Of a stretch of DNA of 64,000 bases, positions 42,099 to 50,788 are shown one piece after another; within the stretch, counting starts at the first letter, position 1, and each line of letters begins with the position of its first letter. The notes below the pieces were generated by a model. That model was not told the DNA's origin, did no database searches, and saw only the letters and a list, made by a program, of their open reading frames with translations. The stretch lies in the NCBI GenBank assembly GCA_012735195.1, contig JAAYIC010000014.1:1-64000 (forward strand), in the 5' to 3' direction. This DNA is from Bacillota bacterium (GTDB lineage Bacteria; Bacillota; UBA4882; UBA10575). Made by a program: the position numbers and the translations under genes.

Positions 42099-43364
42099 AT
42101 GGTTACCAGGAATACGTATCAAGAATATCTCCAGATTTTGCAGAAAGAACTGATTCCTGCTCTGGGATGTACAGAACCGATCTCTATCGCTTATGCCTCC
42201 TCAAAGGCCCGGGAGCTTTTGGGAGAGTTCCCGGATCATGTTTTAGTGGAATGCAGTGGTAATGTAATCAAAAATGTGATGGGCGTTGTTGTACCAAACA
42301 CCGGGAATCTACGGGGCGTTGATACCAGTGCCATACTGGGGATAGTGGCCGGAATAGCAGAAAAAAAACTGGAAGTACTCTCTTCGGTCACGCCGGAAGA
42401 TCTTAAGAGAACAAAGGAATTACTGGACAAGCGCATATGTAAAGTAAAAATCTTGGAAAAAAGCGATGGTTTGCACTTACGCGTTACTGTTTTTAAGGGA
42501 AAAAAATCGGCCATGGTGGAAATCGCCAATGGGCATACGAATATTGTAAGAATGGAAATAAACGGCATGACCGTATTCCAAAAAGAGGAGGAAGCATTCT
42601 GTGAAGACACTGAGCGCAGCGGCCTTAATATAGCGGGTATTCTGAAATTTGCCGAGAGTGTAAAGATCCAGGATGTGCAAGACCTTTTAGATAAACAGTG
42701 CGAATACAACAAACGGATTGCCGAAGAAGGACTGGCCAATAATTACGGGGCGGATGTAGGGAAAATGCTACTTACAAATTACGGGAACGATGTTAAAGTC
42801 TTGGCCAGAGCTTATCCGGCCGCCGGCGTAGATGCGAGAATGAACGGTTGCTCTTTACCGGTAATAATTAACTCCGGCAGTGGCAATCAAGGGTTGACCG
42901 TATCCTTGCCGGTGTTGATATACGGTGAGCAACTGGGTGTCTCAAAGGAGAAATTGTATCGTGCCTTGGTTCTCAGCAATCTTACGGCAATTCATATAAA
43001 AACAGGCATTGGTAAACTATCCGCTTTTTGTGGGGCCGTTAGTGCAGCTTGTGGATGTGGAGCGGGGATTGCCTATTTATATGGTGGAGGTTACGAAATG
43101 ATCGCGAAAACCATCACCAATACCTTAGCGAATATCGCCGGGATGATTTGTGACGGGGCTAAATCATCTTGCGCCGCCAAGATCGCTTCGGCTGTGGAGG
43201 CGGCAGTGTTTGCTTTCTATTTGGCCAGGGAGAATAAGACCTTCGGGGCCAGAGAAGGATTAGTCAAGGACGATGTTGAGGAGACAATAAGGAGTTTTTG
43301 CACGATGGCACGGGAAGGGATGTATTCCACGGATCAGAAGATTTTATCTTTGATGCTCAATTAA
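42099..43364 (+). CDS. L-cysteine desulfidase / UPF0597 family protein
   Basis: This 421-residue protein is of the UPF0597 family, which includes archaeal L-cysteine desulfidase and E. coli CyuA. The characteristic N-terminal PALGCTEPISIAYA carries the catalytic-type cysteine. Cluster-type cysteines are in CGAVSAACGCGAG and CDGAKSSCAAKI, and MNGCSLPVIINSGSGNQG is conserved. Desulfidase splits cysteine to pyruvate, ammonia and sulfide using a 4Fe-4S cluster; serine dehydratase activity is the main alternative. Pyruvate formed this way would feed the oxidoreductase encoded in the same block. ATG 42099 follows AGAGGAGTG; an earlier in-frame start overlaps the M20 gene. Confidence 0.88.
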   Translation: MVTRNTYQEYLQILQKELIPALGCTEPISIAYASSKARELLGEFPDHVLVECSGNVIKNVMGVVVPNTGNLRGVDTSAILGIVAGIAEKKLEVLSSVTPEDLKRTKELLDKRICKVKILEKSDGLHLRVTVFKGKKSAMVEIANGHTNIVRMEINGMTVFQKEEEAFCEDTERSGLNIAGILKFAESVKIQDVQDLLDKQCEYNKRIAEEGLANNYGADVGKMLLTNYGNDVKVLARAYPAAGVDARMNGCSLPVIINSGSGNQGLTVSLPVLIYGEQLGVSKEKLYRALVLSNLTAIHIKTGIGKLSAFCGAVSAACGCGAGIAYLYGGGYEMIAKTITNTLANIAGMICDGAKSSCAAKIASAVEAAVFAFYLARENKTFGAREGLVKDDVEETIRSFCTMAREGMYSTDQKILSLMLN

Positions 43365-43379
43365 GGAAGAGACAGGAAT

Positions 43380-43408
43380 GAAGCAAGGGGGGCTCTTGCT
43401 TCTTTTAT
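43380..43408 (+). terminator. Intrinsic terminator after the desulfidase-family gene
   Basis: GAAGCAAG and CTTGCTTC arms are followed by TTTTATCTT. It closes the catabolic operon. Confidence 0.8.
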
Positions 43409-43419
43409 CTTCCTCCTCG

Positions 43420-43505
43420 CGTAAAGGCAGGCGTGTTCAATGCCTGCTTTTATTGTAGCTCAAAGAGGGAAAATTCCCAATAAAAGAAATAAATCCCGAA
43501 TTCAC
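43420..43505. repeat. Second copy of the ~90-bp direct repeat
   Basis: It matches 30585-30675 in the same orientation. It starts with a second terminator (GGCAGGC/GCCTGC then TTTTATTG, 43426-43455) and keeps a minus-strand promoter, TTGGGA (43475-43480), 17 bases, TACAAT (43452-43457). Here that promoter faces the end of the desulfidase-family gene and has no gene to express. Confidence 0.6.
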
Positions 43506-43523
43506 CGGAGGTGCCTATCCTTT

Positions 43524-43617
43524 GCACAATGTGAAATCATGATTGCATTGATTAAAGGGTTTGGGTAGGAGATATGGAACATCCAAAATATATGGTGAAA
43601 AGCAGGCACAATGTGAA
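43524..43617. promoter_or_regulatory. Two identical 12-mers, candidate IclR operators
   Basis: GCACAATGTGAA occurs at 43524-43535 and again at 43606-43617, 82 bp apart, with the palindromic core CACAATGTG. Both precede the IclR start chosen at 43631, so they could be sites of autoregulation. Confidence 0.5.
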
Positions 43618-43630
43618 CGGGGGAAACGTT

Positions 43631-44392
43631 TTGGGTAAAAAAATCCAATCAGTAGATAAAGCTTTGCAAATTTTAGATTTCTTGTCATCTTCTCGCTACG
43701 GGTTTGGGACCACAACTATTGCTGAAGAATTGGGTATGAGTCCAGCCACAGTTTCGCGGATACTTCAAACATTAATGCAACGGGAGTTTGTGGAGCAAAC
43801 AGAGAATCAACGGTATCGGTTAGGAATGCGGTTTATTCACATAGGCATTGAAATACTACGCCGTATTGATATTCGGGCAGAAGCCAGGCCTTTTTTAAAG
43901 GAATTGGCTAAACAATATGATGATTTGGCTATTCTTGCGATTCGAAACCATAATTCAATATTATGCATAGAAAAAGCTGAGGGGAAACAACCCATACAGC
44001 TTTCAATGGAAGTAGGCACTTATATTCCATATACTAGTGCTTTTGGAAAGGCGATCTTGGTTGGTATTCCCAACGAAAGACTTGATGAGCTGTTGGATAG
44101 GATAAAAGCCAGTTCTGAAGGGAGGAATTTGGATAAAGCAGTTTTTTTAAGGGAATTGGCAGAAATAAGAAAACAAGGGTATGCCCTAAAAATAGATGAA
44201 GGGAAAACAGGTTTTTCGGAGGTGGCAGTTCCTATCTTTGATTATAATGGGAATGCCATTGCCAGTATTGGAATATTCGCCCTCTCGGCTAGAAACTCAA
44301 AAAAACGGTTGTCTTCAATAATAAAGTCATCTGTAAAAGCAGCCAACTCAATTTCTCATCGATTGGGGGCGGAGGGCATTTTAACACAATAA
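43631..44392 (+). CDS. IclR-family transcriptional regulator
   Basis: This 253-residue regulator has an N-terminal winged HTH (IQSVDKALQILDFLSS, then TTIAEELGMSPATVSRILQTL) and a C-terminal GAF-like effector domain (IPYTSAFGKAILVG, GYALKIDEGKTGFSEVAVPIFD). TTG 43631 with GGGGGA upstream is preferred because family proteins begin just before the QSVDKAL motif and because it leaves both GCACAATGTGAA sites outside the coding region; an ATG at 43574 is 19 codons earlier with a badly spaced ribosome site. It heads the M24/ABC/PLP gene set 31 bp upstream and probably controls it. Confidence 0.9.
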   Translation: MGKKIQSVDKALQILDFLSSSRYGFGTTTIAEELGMSPATVSRILQTLMQREFVEQTENQRYRLGMRFIHIGIEILRRIDIRAEARPFLKELAKQYDDLAILAIRNHNSILCIEKAEGKQPIQLSMEVGTYIPYTSAFGKAILVGIPNERLDELLDRIKASSEGRNLDKAVFLRELAEIRKQGYALKIDEGKTGFSEVAVPIFDYNGNAIASIGIFALSARNSKKRLSSIIKSSVKAANSISHRLGAEGILTQ

Positions 44393-44423
44393 AAACAACA
44401 AGGCGAAAGGCGGAAAAGAGCAA

Positions 44424-45578
44424 ATGAAAAACGAACTAAAGCAGCGTTGGGAACGGGCTAAGGAAGAATTGCGTAAAGAGGAGATGGATTTTTTACTGGT
44501 AACAAATAAGGAGAATTTCGAGTATTTCACCGGCTATAAGGTTGAACATTTATGGTTATCCCGGTCCAGAGTACTAATGGCGTTAGTGTCTGCAGAGGGT
44601 GAACCAGCCATTGTTGGCCCGGAGGTTTTGAAAGAAGATATTTATGAAAGGTCGCCAATAAGAAATTTTGTTCCCTGTGAACCCAATTCAAGTGGAGCCG
44701 TAAAGAGTTTACTAGGAGAGTTAAAACGGCTTTACCCTCGAAGTGGTAGAAAACCGGTTATCGGATTGGAACTTGGATATGAGCAAAGAATGAATATGCC
44801 TCCCATAGATTATCAACTGCTTATTGAAAAAGGTGACGAGTTTGTTTGGAAAGATTGTGCCTATTTGATTTGGGGACTACGCATGATAAAAAGCGAATAT
44901 GAGTTGCAACAATTACGTACAATTTCGTCAATTACGGCAAAAGCATTTGAAACACTTTTCGAACAAGCCCGTGAAGGCATCAGGGAAGATGAGGCGGCCT
45001 TAATACTTAAACAGGCCCTTTTAGCAGGTGGTGCCGATGCTCCTTGGTTCTTGATGGTTACTTCTGGAGAAGGTGATTATCATCGTGTATTTGGTAAACC
45101 TAGAAATAGACAGGTTAGGGCCGGTGACATGCTCTGGTGTGACATTGGAGCCACTTTTAATGGATATTGGTCTGACTATGACCGGGCTGGAGTAGTAGGG
45201 GGACCATCAAAGCATCAACAGAAAATGTGGAGTACGGTAGAAGCAATAACACTGGAGATTTGCGACATGGTAAAACCAGGGATAGAAATGAGTCAATTGG
45301 GGTTGAAATGTGAAGAGCTATTTGAGAAGCATCATTTGCCAAGGCTTTCCGGAAGGCTTGGACATGGAATAGGATTAACTGCCACCGAACCGCCTGATGT
45401 TGCTATTTATGATCGAACAATCCTCCGCCCGGGCATGGTGTTTAGTGTAGAACCGGCCTATATTGATAATACAGGCATGTATCAAGTTGAGGTTTATGTT
45501 GAAGTTACTGAAAAAGGTTATGAACTTATGACACATCCTAATCGTTCTCTTCAAACCATTCCATTAAAGGGGAATTGA
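44424..45578 (+). CDS. M24-family metallo-hydrolase (Xaa-Pro peptidase / creatinase-like)
   Basis: This 384-residue protein has the creatinase N-terminal domain and a pita-bread catalytic domain. Metal ligands are visible in CDIGATFNGYWSDYDR (two Asp), GHGIGL (His), SVEPAY (Glu) and YQVEVYV (Glu). Family members cleave Xaa-Pro peptides but also hydrolyse creatine and open the ring of ectoine (DoeA). In this operon, with an importer, an M20 deacylase, a PLP enzyme and RidA, a small-molecule hydrolase is as likely as a peptidase. Its stop overlaps the next gene's leader. Confidence 0.88.
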   Translation: MKNELKQRWERAKEELRKEEMDFLLVTNKENFEYFTGYKVEHLWLSRSRVLMALVSAEGEPAIVGPEVLKEDIYERSPIRNFVPCEPNSSGAVKSLLGELKRLYPRSGRKPVIGLELGYEQRMNMPPIDYQLLIEKGDEFVWKDCAYLIWGLRMIKSEYELQQLRTISSITAKAFETLFEQAREGIREDEAALILKQALLAGGADAPWFLMVTSGEGDYHRVFGKPRNRQVRAGDMLWCDIGATFNGYWSDYDRAGVVGGPSKHQQKMWSTVEAITLEICDMVKPGIEMSQLGLKCEELFEKHHLPRLSGRLGHGIGLTATEPPDVAIYDRTILRPGMVFSVEPAYIDNTGMYQVEVYVEVTEKGYELMTHPNRSLQTIPLKGN

Positions 45579-45583
45579 AGAAA

Positions 45584-46435
45584 ATGAAAACAACTAAGAA
45601 AAAAAGGAATTGGAATCTTATTCTTTTCTTGCCTGGGTTTATTATTCTAATCCCTATCCTGGCTTCACTTGCCCTTCTTCTTAGATTTTCGCTTAGCACA
45701 GGTGATTCCAGTTTAATTCAAGGTTTAACATTGAACCAATTTGTGATGTTTTTGAAGGACCCTTATTATTGGGGTATATTTAAGAGCACTGTATGGATTA
45801 GTATATTGGTTACTGTGGGTGCGATCGCCATAGGATACCCTATTTCTTTACACATATGGCGTTCACCGCGGAAGAAAATGTTTTTACTCATTGTCTTAAC
45901 TCCAATGATCACTGATATTATGGTTCGGACCTATGGCTGGCTTTTAATTTTAGGGCCTAACGGTCTTTTATCCGGAGCTTTCCGGCTTTTTGGATTGAAT
46001 TTACCGAAAATACTGTATACCCCTACTGCTATCGCCATTGGATTAATTCACGAATTGATACCATTAATTGTCATTCCCTTGCTGGTATCCTTGCGCACCA
46101 TTGAGCCAACGCAGTTAAAAGCGGGAATGACTCTAGGGGCTGGTTCCTGGCGGTTGTTTACAAATGTGATTTTTCCTTTAAGTGTACCGGGATTAATGGC
46201 GGGTTCAATATTGGTTTTTGCCTTAACATTCAGCGCGTTAGTTGCCCCTATTCTTTTAGGGGGACGCCAGGTTATGACGCTCTCTCTTTTAATTGAGCAA
46301 CAGATGACGTACGTTGTAAACTGGCCGTTTGGGGCAGCTATTTCCATAATTCTAATTGTTTCTGTATTACTATTTTCGTTAGGATTTGAAAGATTAATAC
46401 GTAAATCATTCGGCAAATATGTAGGGGGGAGGTGA
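45584..46435 (+). CDS. ABC transporter permease (PotB-like)
   Basis: This permease of about 283 residues has six predicted spans, beginning LILFLPGFIILIPILASLALLL. The EAA-type loop is SLRTIEPTQLKAGMTLGAGSWRLFTNVIFPLSVPGL near 175-210, which couples to the ATPase. It resembles the PotB permease of spermidine/putrescine and related (thiamine, Fe3+, opine) importers. ATG 45584 is used; a TTG three codons earlier overlaps the M24 stop. It pairs with the next permease gene, with an overlap near the stop. Substrate is not determined by sequence. Confidence 0.9.
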   Translation: MKTTKKKRNWNLILFLPGFIILIPILASLALLLRFSLSTGDSSLIQGLTLNQFVMFLKDPYYWGIFKSTVWISILVTVGAIAIGYPISLHIWRSPRKKMFLLIVLTPMITDIMVRTYGWLLILGPNGLLSGAFRLFGLNLPKILYTPTAIAIGLIHELIPLIVIPLLVSLRTIEPTQLKAGMTLGAGSWRLFTNVIFPLSVPGLMAGSILVFALTFSALVAPILLGGRQVMTLSLLIEQQMTYVVNWPFGAAISIILIVSVLLFSLGFERLIRKSFGKYVGGR

Positions 46436-46440
46436 AGGAT

Positions 46441-47256
46441 ATGCTGAAAAAATTTAAGCAGTTATTGAACTTTATAGTTCTGTTTCTGATATACTCATTT
46501 ATTCTAGCACCATTAGCCGTGGTAATATTGGTGTCGTTCTCTGAATCAAGTAGAATTGTTGTTCCTCCAGCAAGTTTCTCTCTAAAATGGTACGCAAACA
46601 TGCCGAAGTATGATGGCTTGTTTCAATCGGTTAAAGCCAGTACTATAATTGCGGTTGTTTCAAGCTTGGTTACGACTTTTATTGGGGGAATAACCTCATA
46701 TGCACTATATAAAGAGACTGCTTCTGCCAGGATTAAATGGTTACAATCCTTCTTCCTTTTACCGGTGGTTTTTCCTCAAATCGTCTTAGGAATAGCGCTT
46801 TTAATTTTGTTTAGTATGATTCGTGTTTCTAATGATTGGATAGCTTTAATAGTTGCCCATTCTGTACTGGTTTTGCCCTACGCGCTAAGAATAATTGGAG
46901 CCGGTTTCCAAGGGATTTCACCTTCGCTGGAGAAGGCGGCCCATACTCTAGGCGCTTCCCGCTGGAAGACAATCTGGTATATTTTTGTTCCCAACTTGAT
47001 GCCTGCGATCTTTGGCGCGTTCATTTTTGGGATGATTGTTTCCTTTACCCAGTTTACAATTACGTTTTTTGTTAGCAGTGGTACAGTTAGAACCCTGCCT
47101 CTTTGGTTGTTCAACTACATCCACTATATGTTTGATCCGGGGATCGCAGCAGTCAGTACAGTTATGATCATAGTTATGGCTATTTCAGCTTATCTGCTTG
47201 ATCGGTTGGTTGGTGTCGGCAACTTAATGGAAATAACCAGTGGAGTTAAAGGGTAA
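46441..47256 (+). CDS. ABC transporter permease (PotC-like)
   Basis: This 271-residue second permease has about six spans, starting LLNFIVLFLIYSFILAPLAVVILVSF. Its EAA loop is ISPSLEKAAHTLGASRWKTIWYIFVPNLMPAIFGAF, typical of PotC. With the PotB-like subunit it would form the heterodimeric channel of an importer. ATG 46441 follows GGGAGGTGA by about 6 bases. It is followed by the substrate-binding protein gene, while the ATPase gene lies about 3.5 kb further downstream in the same direction. Confidence 0.9.
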   Translation: MLKKFKQLLNFIVLFLIYSFILAPLAVVILVSFSESSRIVVPPASFSLKWYANMPKYDGLFQSVKASTIIAVVSSLVTTFIGGITSYALYKETASARIKWLQSFFLLPVVFPQIVLGIALLILFSMIRVSNDWIALIVAHSVLVLPYALRIIGAGFQGISPSLEKAAHTLGASRWKTIWYIFVPNLMPAIFGAFIFGMIVSFTQFTITFFVSSGTVRTLPLWLFNYIHYMFDPGIAAVSTVMIIVMAISAYLLDRLVGVGNLMEITSGVKG

Positions 47257-47324
47257 AAGGAGGTGCTAATAAGGTTTCAACTTAATAAGCACTACAAACA
47301 TTAAAATTTAAGGAGGTATTAATT

Positions 47325-48365
47325 GTGAAAAGGTTATTTCTAGGAATCGTGTTGACTTTGTTGGTTTTAGGTCTTTGTCTTTCAGGAAGTACAGCAAGTA
47401 AGACTCTTTATGTACAATATTGGGCAGGCAGTGAAGGCGAAACTGTTTACAAATGTATTATCGAACCGTTCCAGAAGGAAACCGGGATCAAGGTGGTTGT
47501 ATCCCACGGTCTTACCAGTGAAACAGTTCCCAAAGTAATTGCCCAACGTAGGAATCCACGTTTGGATGTTGTCTTTATTGATGATGTGGGGATATATAAA
47601 TTGGCTGAAGAGGGTTTGCTGGAACAACTTCCTTTAGATAAAATACCAAATTCAAAATATATACCTGAAGGATTTAGGATTGCGAACAACTACGGACTTG
47701 GCGTTTTTATGTATGAGACTGTAATAGCTTATAACCCGAACTACATTAAGGAAGAGCCGACGTCTTGGAATGAGTTGTGGGATCCTAAATACCGTAACAA
47801 GGTGGCCATGCAACCCGTGGAGTGGGGTGGCGGTTATATGTTTATTCCCCTCTGTTCCATGCTTGCAGGAGGAGATCAGTATAACCTTGAACCGGCGTGG
47901 CAAAAATTACGTGAGTTAAAACCGAACGTTCTTACGTTTGCAAGTAATATGGCAGATTTGGCCCAACTTATGCAAGATGGATCTGTTTGGCTCGCAGTTG
48001 CCAACCCCTATCTTCTTTATGAGTATGTAGATGCGGGGTATCCCATTCGTTTTGCCAAGGATAGCTTAAAAGAAGGGTTTTTTGCGGGTGTGGCAGGCGT
48101 AGCCCTGGTTAAAAACGGTCCCGGGGATAGAGAAGCCGCTCTTAAACTCATTGATTATGCCCTCAGTAAAAAGGCACAAGAAGGCATGGCCAATGAAATG
48201 TATTTTGGCCCGTGCAGCATGAATGTGGAGCTTTCACCAGAGGTTGATGCTAGAGTAACAAACGGTGAAGAAGAATATAAGAAATTGATCTTTATGGATT
48301 GGGGAGTTCTTGGCGCACAAAGAGCAGAAGTAACACAAAGATTTTACCGGGAATGGAATAAGTAG
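47325..48365 (+). CDS. Extracellular solute-binding protein (PotD/Fe-type)
   Basis: This 346-residue protein has a signal peptide (about 1-24, KRLFLGIVLTLLVLGLCLSGSTAS) without a lipobox, fitting a periplasmic protein in a diderm cell. The mature part has LYVQYWAGSEGETVYKCIIEPFQKETGIKVVV and the hinge region typical of the polyamine/iron/thiamine binding group. It delivers the substrate to the two permeases encoded upstream. GTG 47325 follows AAGGAGGT. A terminator hairpin lies just after its stop, so downstream genes may be expressed less. Confidence 0.9.
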   Translation: MKRLFLGIVLTLLVLGLCLSGSTASKTLYVQYWAGSEGETVYKCIIEPFQKETGIKVVVSHGLTSETVPKVIAQRRNPRLDVVFIDDVGIYKLAEEGLLEQLPLDKIPNSKYIPEGFRIANNYGLGVFMYETVIAYNPNYIKEEPTSWNELWDPKYRNKVAMQPVEWGGGYMFIPLCSMLAGGDQYNLEPAWQKLRELKPNVLTFASNMADLAQLMQDGSVWLAVANPYLLYEYVDAGYPIRFAKDSLKEGFFAGVAGVALVKNGPGDREAALKLIDYALSKKAQEGMANEMYFGPCSMNVELSPEVDARVTNGEEEYKKLIFMDWGVLGAQRAEVTQRFYREWNK

Positions 48366-48368
48366 GTT

Positions 48369-48413
48369 CACTTGCCTAAGGCAGGTGGGGTTTTTTAGAA
48401 CCCCACCTGCCTT
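48369..48413 (+). terminator. Terminator / nested hairpins after the binding-protein gene
   Basis: CACTTGCC and GGCAGGTG form a hairpin followed by GGGTTTTTT. An alternative larger hairpin pairs AAGGCAGGTGGGGTT (48378-48392) with AACCCCACCTGCCTT (48399-48413). The two are mutually exclusive. Confidence 0.7.
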
Positions 48414-48422
48414 GACTACCTA

Positions 48423-49604
48423 TTGAAAGCAGTGATAATCGTGCGAATTACCTGTTCAAGTTGTGGCTATTCTACTGATGACCTAACTTTGTGTCATACT
48501 GCTTGTCCACATTGTGACGGTTACTGGGAACTATCTTACGAAAAAAAACTTAAACTTAAGCCTCCCGTACCTTTGGAAGGGATAAGAATCTTTTCTGGTG
48601 CGCTTCCTCCTGTTATTAACGGTTTTCCTTCCCTTGGAGAGGGTAATACCCCACTGGTAGAGGCTGGTGTCAGTAAACTAGGCATCACAAATACCAGGAT
48701 TTTCCTTAAAAATGAAACAACTAATCCCACAGGGTCCTTTAAAGATCGTTTTTCTTCAGTTAATTCTGCGATTGCTCGTAAACTGGGTGCTAAAGGTATA
48801 GTTTGCGCTTCAACCGGTAATGCGGCTATGGCTGCAGTAGCCTACTCAAATATCAATGGTTTACAATCTGTTGTTTTTGTCCCGGAGACCACACCTAAGA
48901 CTATTATTGATATTCTTAAAATAATGGGGGCAAAGGTTGGATTTTGCCGTTGGGGTGATAGTCTAAAATCAGTAGAACCTTTTGTTAAAAAAGGCTGGTT
49001 TCCTGCTACCGGCCTTACATCTTATCCAGTTGCTACCCCGTTCGGAGCTGAAGGTTATAAAACAATAGCCTACGAGATAATTAGGGATACCATAGAGGAA
49101 CCGCCTGATGTAATTGTAGTACCTGTCGGGGGTGGTGATCTGCTTTATGGACTAGTAAAAGGGCTGTTTGAGTTAAAATCAGAAGGGATTATCGATCGGA
49201 TTCCTACGATATTAGCATCCCAAGCAGAACAGGCTGCCCCATTGGTTAAGGCTTACTCGCAGAAGCTCGATAAGATCGAACCCTTAAATTTGGCTACTTC
49301 AATTGCAACTTCTATCAATGAAACCTTGACTGGCAATCATGCTTTAGCGATTTTGAGAAGGGCTAATGGTCTTGCCATAACCGTAAGTGATGAAGAGATA
49401 ATGGAAGCATCAAGTTTTATGGCTCGTATGGGTGTGATGGCAGAGTTGGCATCTTCAGCATCTCTTGCGGGTGCGCTTAAGGCTGTAAAGAAAGGATTAA
49501 TTAAAGAGAAATCAAAGGTTGTTTGTGTCATTACCGGTTCACTGCTTAAATGGAATGATGCCTTAGAAACACTAGTAGAAAGGCTGGGAAGACTGGACAG
49601 ATGA
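48423..49604 (+). CDS. Threonine-synthase-like PLP-dependent enzyme
   Basis: This 393-residue fold-type II PLP enzyme has an N-terminal zinc-ribbon-like segment (CSSCGYS and CPHCDGY), as in many threonine synthases. The PLP lysine is in NPTGSFKDRFSS and the phosphate loop in VVPVGGGDLLYG. Members make threonine or deaminate hydroxy-amino acids and diaminopropionate. Here, with RidA and a deacylase, a catabolic lyase releasing an enamine/imine is plausible. The start is uncertain: TTG 48423, or GTG 48441 just before the zinc ribbon; none has a good ribosome site. It overlaps the M20 gene as ATGA. Confidence 0.85.
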   Translation: MKAVIIVRITCSSCGYSTDDLTLCHTACPHCDGYWELSYEKKLKLKPPVPLEGIRIFSGALPPVINGFPSLGEGNTPLVEAGVSKLGITNTRIFLKNETTNPTGSFKDRFSSVNSAIARKLGAKGIVCASTGNAAMAAVAYSNINGLQSVVFVPETTPKTIIDILKIMGAKVGFCRWGDSLKSVEPFVKKGWFPATGLTSYPVATPFGAEGYKTIAYEIIRDTIEEPPDVIVVPVGGGDLLYGLVKGLFELKSEGIIDRIPTILASQAEQAAPLVKAYSQKLDKIEPLNLATSIATSINETLTGNHALAILRRANGLAITVSDEEIMEASSFMARMGVMAELASSASLAGALKAVKKGLIKEKSKVVCVITGSLLKWNDALETLVERLGRLDR

Positions 49605-50788
49605 ATATAAGCAATTTTAAAGAAGTTATGGACGACGAAGAAGTTATTCAACTGTTAGTAAAATTAGTTCAAATTGAGACTGAGAATCCTCCGGGAAACG
49701 AAGGCCGTTTAGTTGAACTGCTCGTTGAAATTGCAGACAAGGAAGGTTTATGTTACGAAGTAGATGAATACTCCCCGGGTAGATTTAATGTTTACATGTC
49801 AATAGGTCAGCAATCATCCGGAATAAAACTACTCTATAACGGGCATACAGACGTAGTGCCTGCAGGTGAAGGCTGGAGTGTTCATCCTTATTCAGGTGCA
49901 ATTATTGATAATAAAGTTTATGGACGAGGATCATGTGACATGAAAGCTGGAGTTGCGGCGATGCTTGCTTCTATGATTACACTAAAGAGGGGTTTATTTC
50001 AACCGCAGGGGTTTTTACTACTGGCTTTAGTAGCAGATGAGGAAGAGCACCAGAGCGGCACCTTACGACTTATGGAAAAATATCCGGATTTCGATTACGC
50101 GATCGTCGGGGAACCATCGAAAATGGGTTTAGTAGTAGCACATAAAGGTAACATGTATATAAAAGTCACTGCTACCGGTCGTGCTTCTCATGCTTCGGTC
50201 CCGCATATGGGTGTTAACGCCGTTGAAGAGATGTCTAAGTTTATTAATTACATGGAGTCATATAAGAAAAGTATAAGTGAAAGAGTTGATCCGCTTCTCG
50301 GACCACCAACTATTGCTTCTACAATGATTAATGGTGGTAAAAGCGCTTGCGTCATTCCTGAGACATGTGAAGCAGTCTTTGATCGGAGAGTGGTTTCGAT
50401 CGAAGATCCGAAAGCTGTCTGGGAAGAGATTCAAGACCTTGTTGGCGAATACAACAAGAAATGCAAAGCAAATTTTTCCCTCGAATGTCTTTGGGAAGCT
50501 TCAGGAATGCATACACCTGAAAATTCACGCATTATCAGCGAGTTAATTGAAGCCAGTAAAGAAGTTACCGGGGCTGTTCCTGAAACATCTATTTGGCCTG
50601 CAGTTGCGGATAGCGGAATTTTAGCAGCTCACGGTATTGAGACTGTTTTATTTGGTCCCGGAGACATTACTGTAGCTCATAAACCAGATGAATATGTTCC
50701 TATTGATGAATTACTCAATGCCAGATTAATCTATGCCCAGGTTGCTTTATCAATGTTGAAAGGGGGAGAAGAACTTGGGATTTCTTGA
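49601..50788 (+). CDS. M20-family deacylase (ArgE/DapE type)
   Basis: This 395-residue metallo-hydrolase has YNGHTDVVPAGEGW (first zinc ligand), RGSCDMKAG (bridging Asp), VADEEEHQSGT (catalytic Glu and ligand), GEPSKMG, and the late histidine in ITVAHKPDEYVP. A dimerisation domain lies between about 185 and 300. ArgE/DapE relatives remove acetyl or succinyl groups from amino acids. It overlaps the PLP gene and the ATPase gene, so the block is tightly coupled. An N-acylated amino acid produced by the M24 enzyme is a plausible substrate. Confidence 0.92.
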   Translation: MNISNFKEVMDDEEVIQLLVKLVQIETENPPGNEGRLVELLVEIADKEGLCYEVDEYSPGRFNVYMSIGQQSSGIKLLYNGHTDVVPAGEGWSVHPYSGAIIDNKVYGRGSCDMKAGVAAMLASMITLKRGLFQPQGFLLLALVADEEEHQSGTLRLMEKYPDFDYAIVGEPSKMGLVVAHKGNMYIKVTATGRASHASVPHMGVNAVEEMSKFINYMESYKKSISERVDPLLGPPTIASTMINGGKSACVIPETCEAVFDRRVVSIEDPKAVWEEIQDLVGEYNKKCKANFSLECLWEASGMHTPENSRIISELIEASKEVTGAVPETSIWPAVADSGILAAHGIETVLFGPGDITVAHKPDEYVPIDELLNARLIYAQVALSMLKGGEELGIS

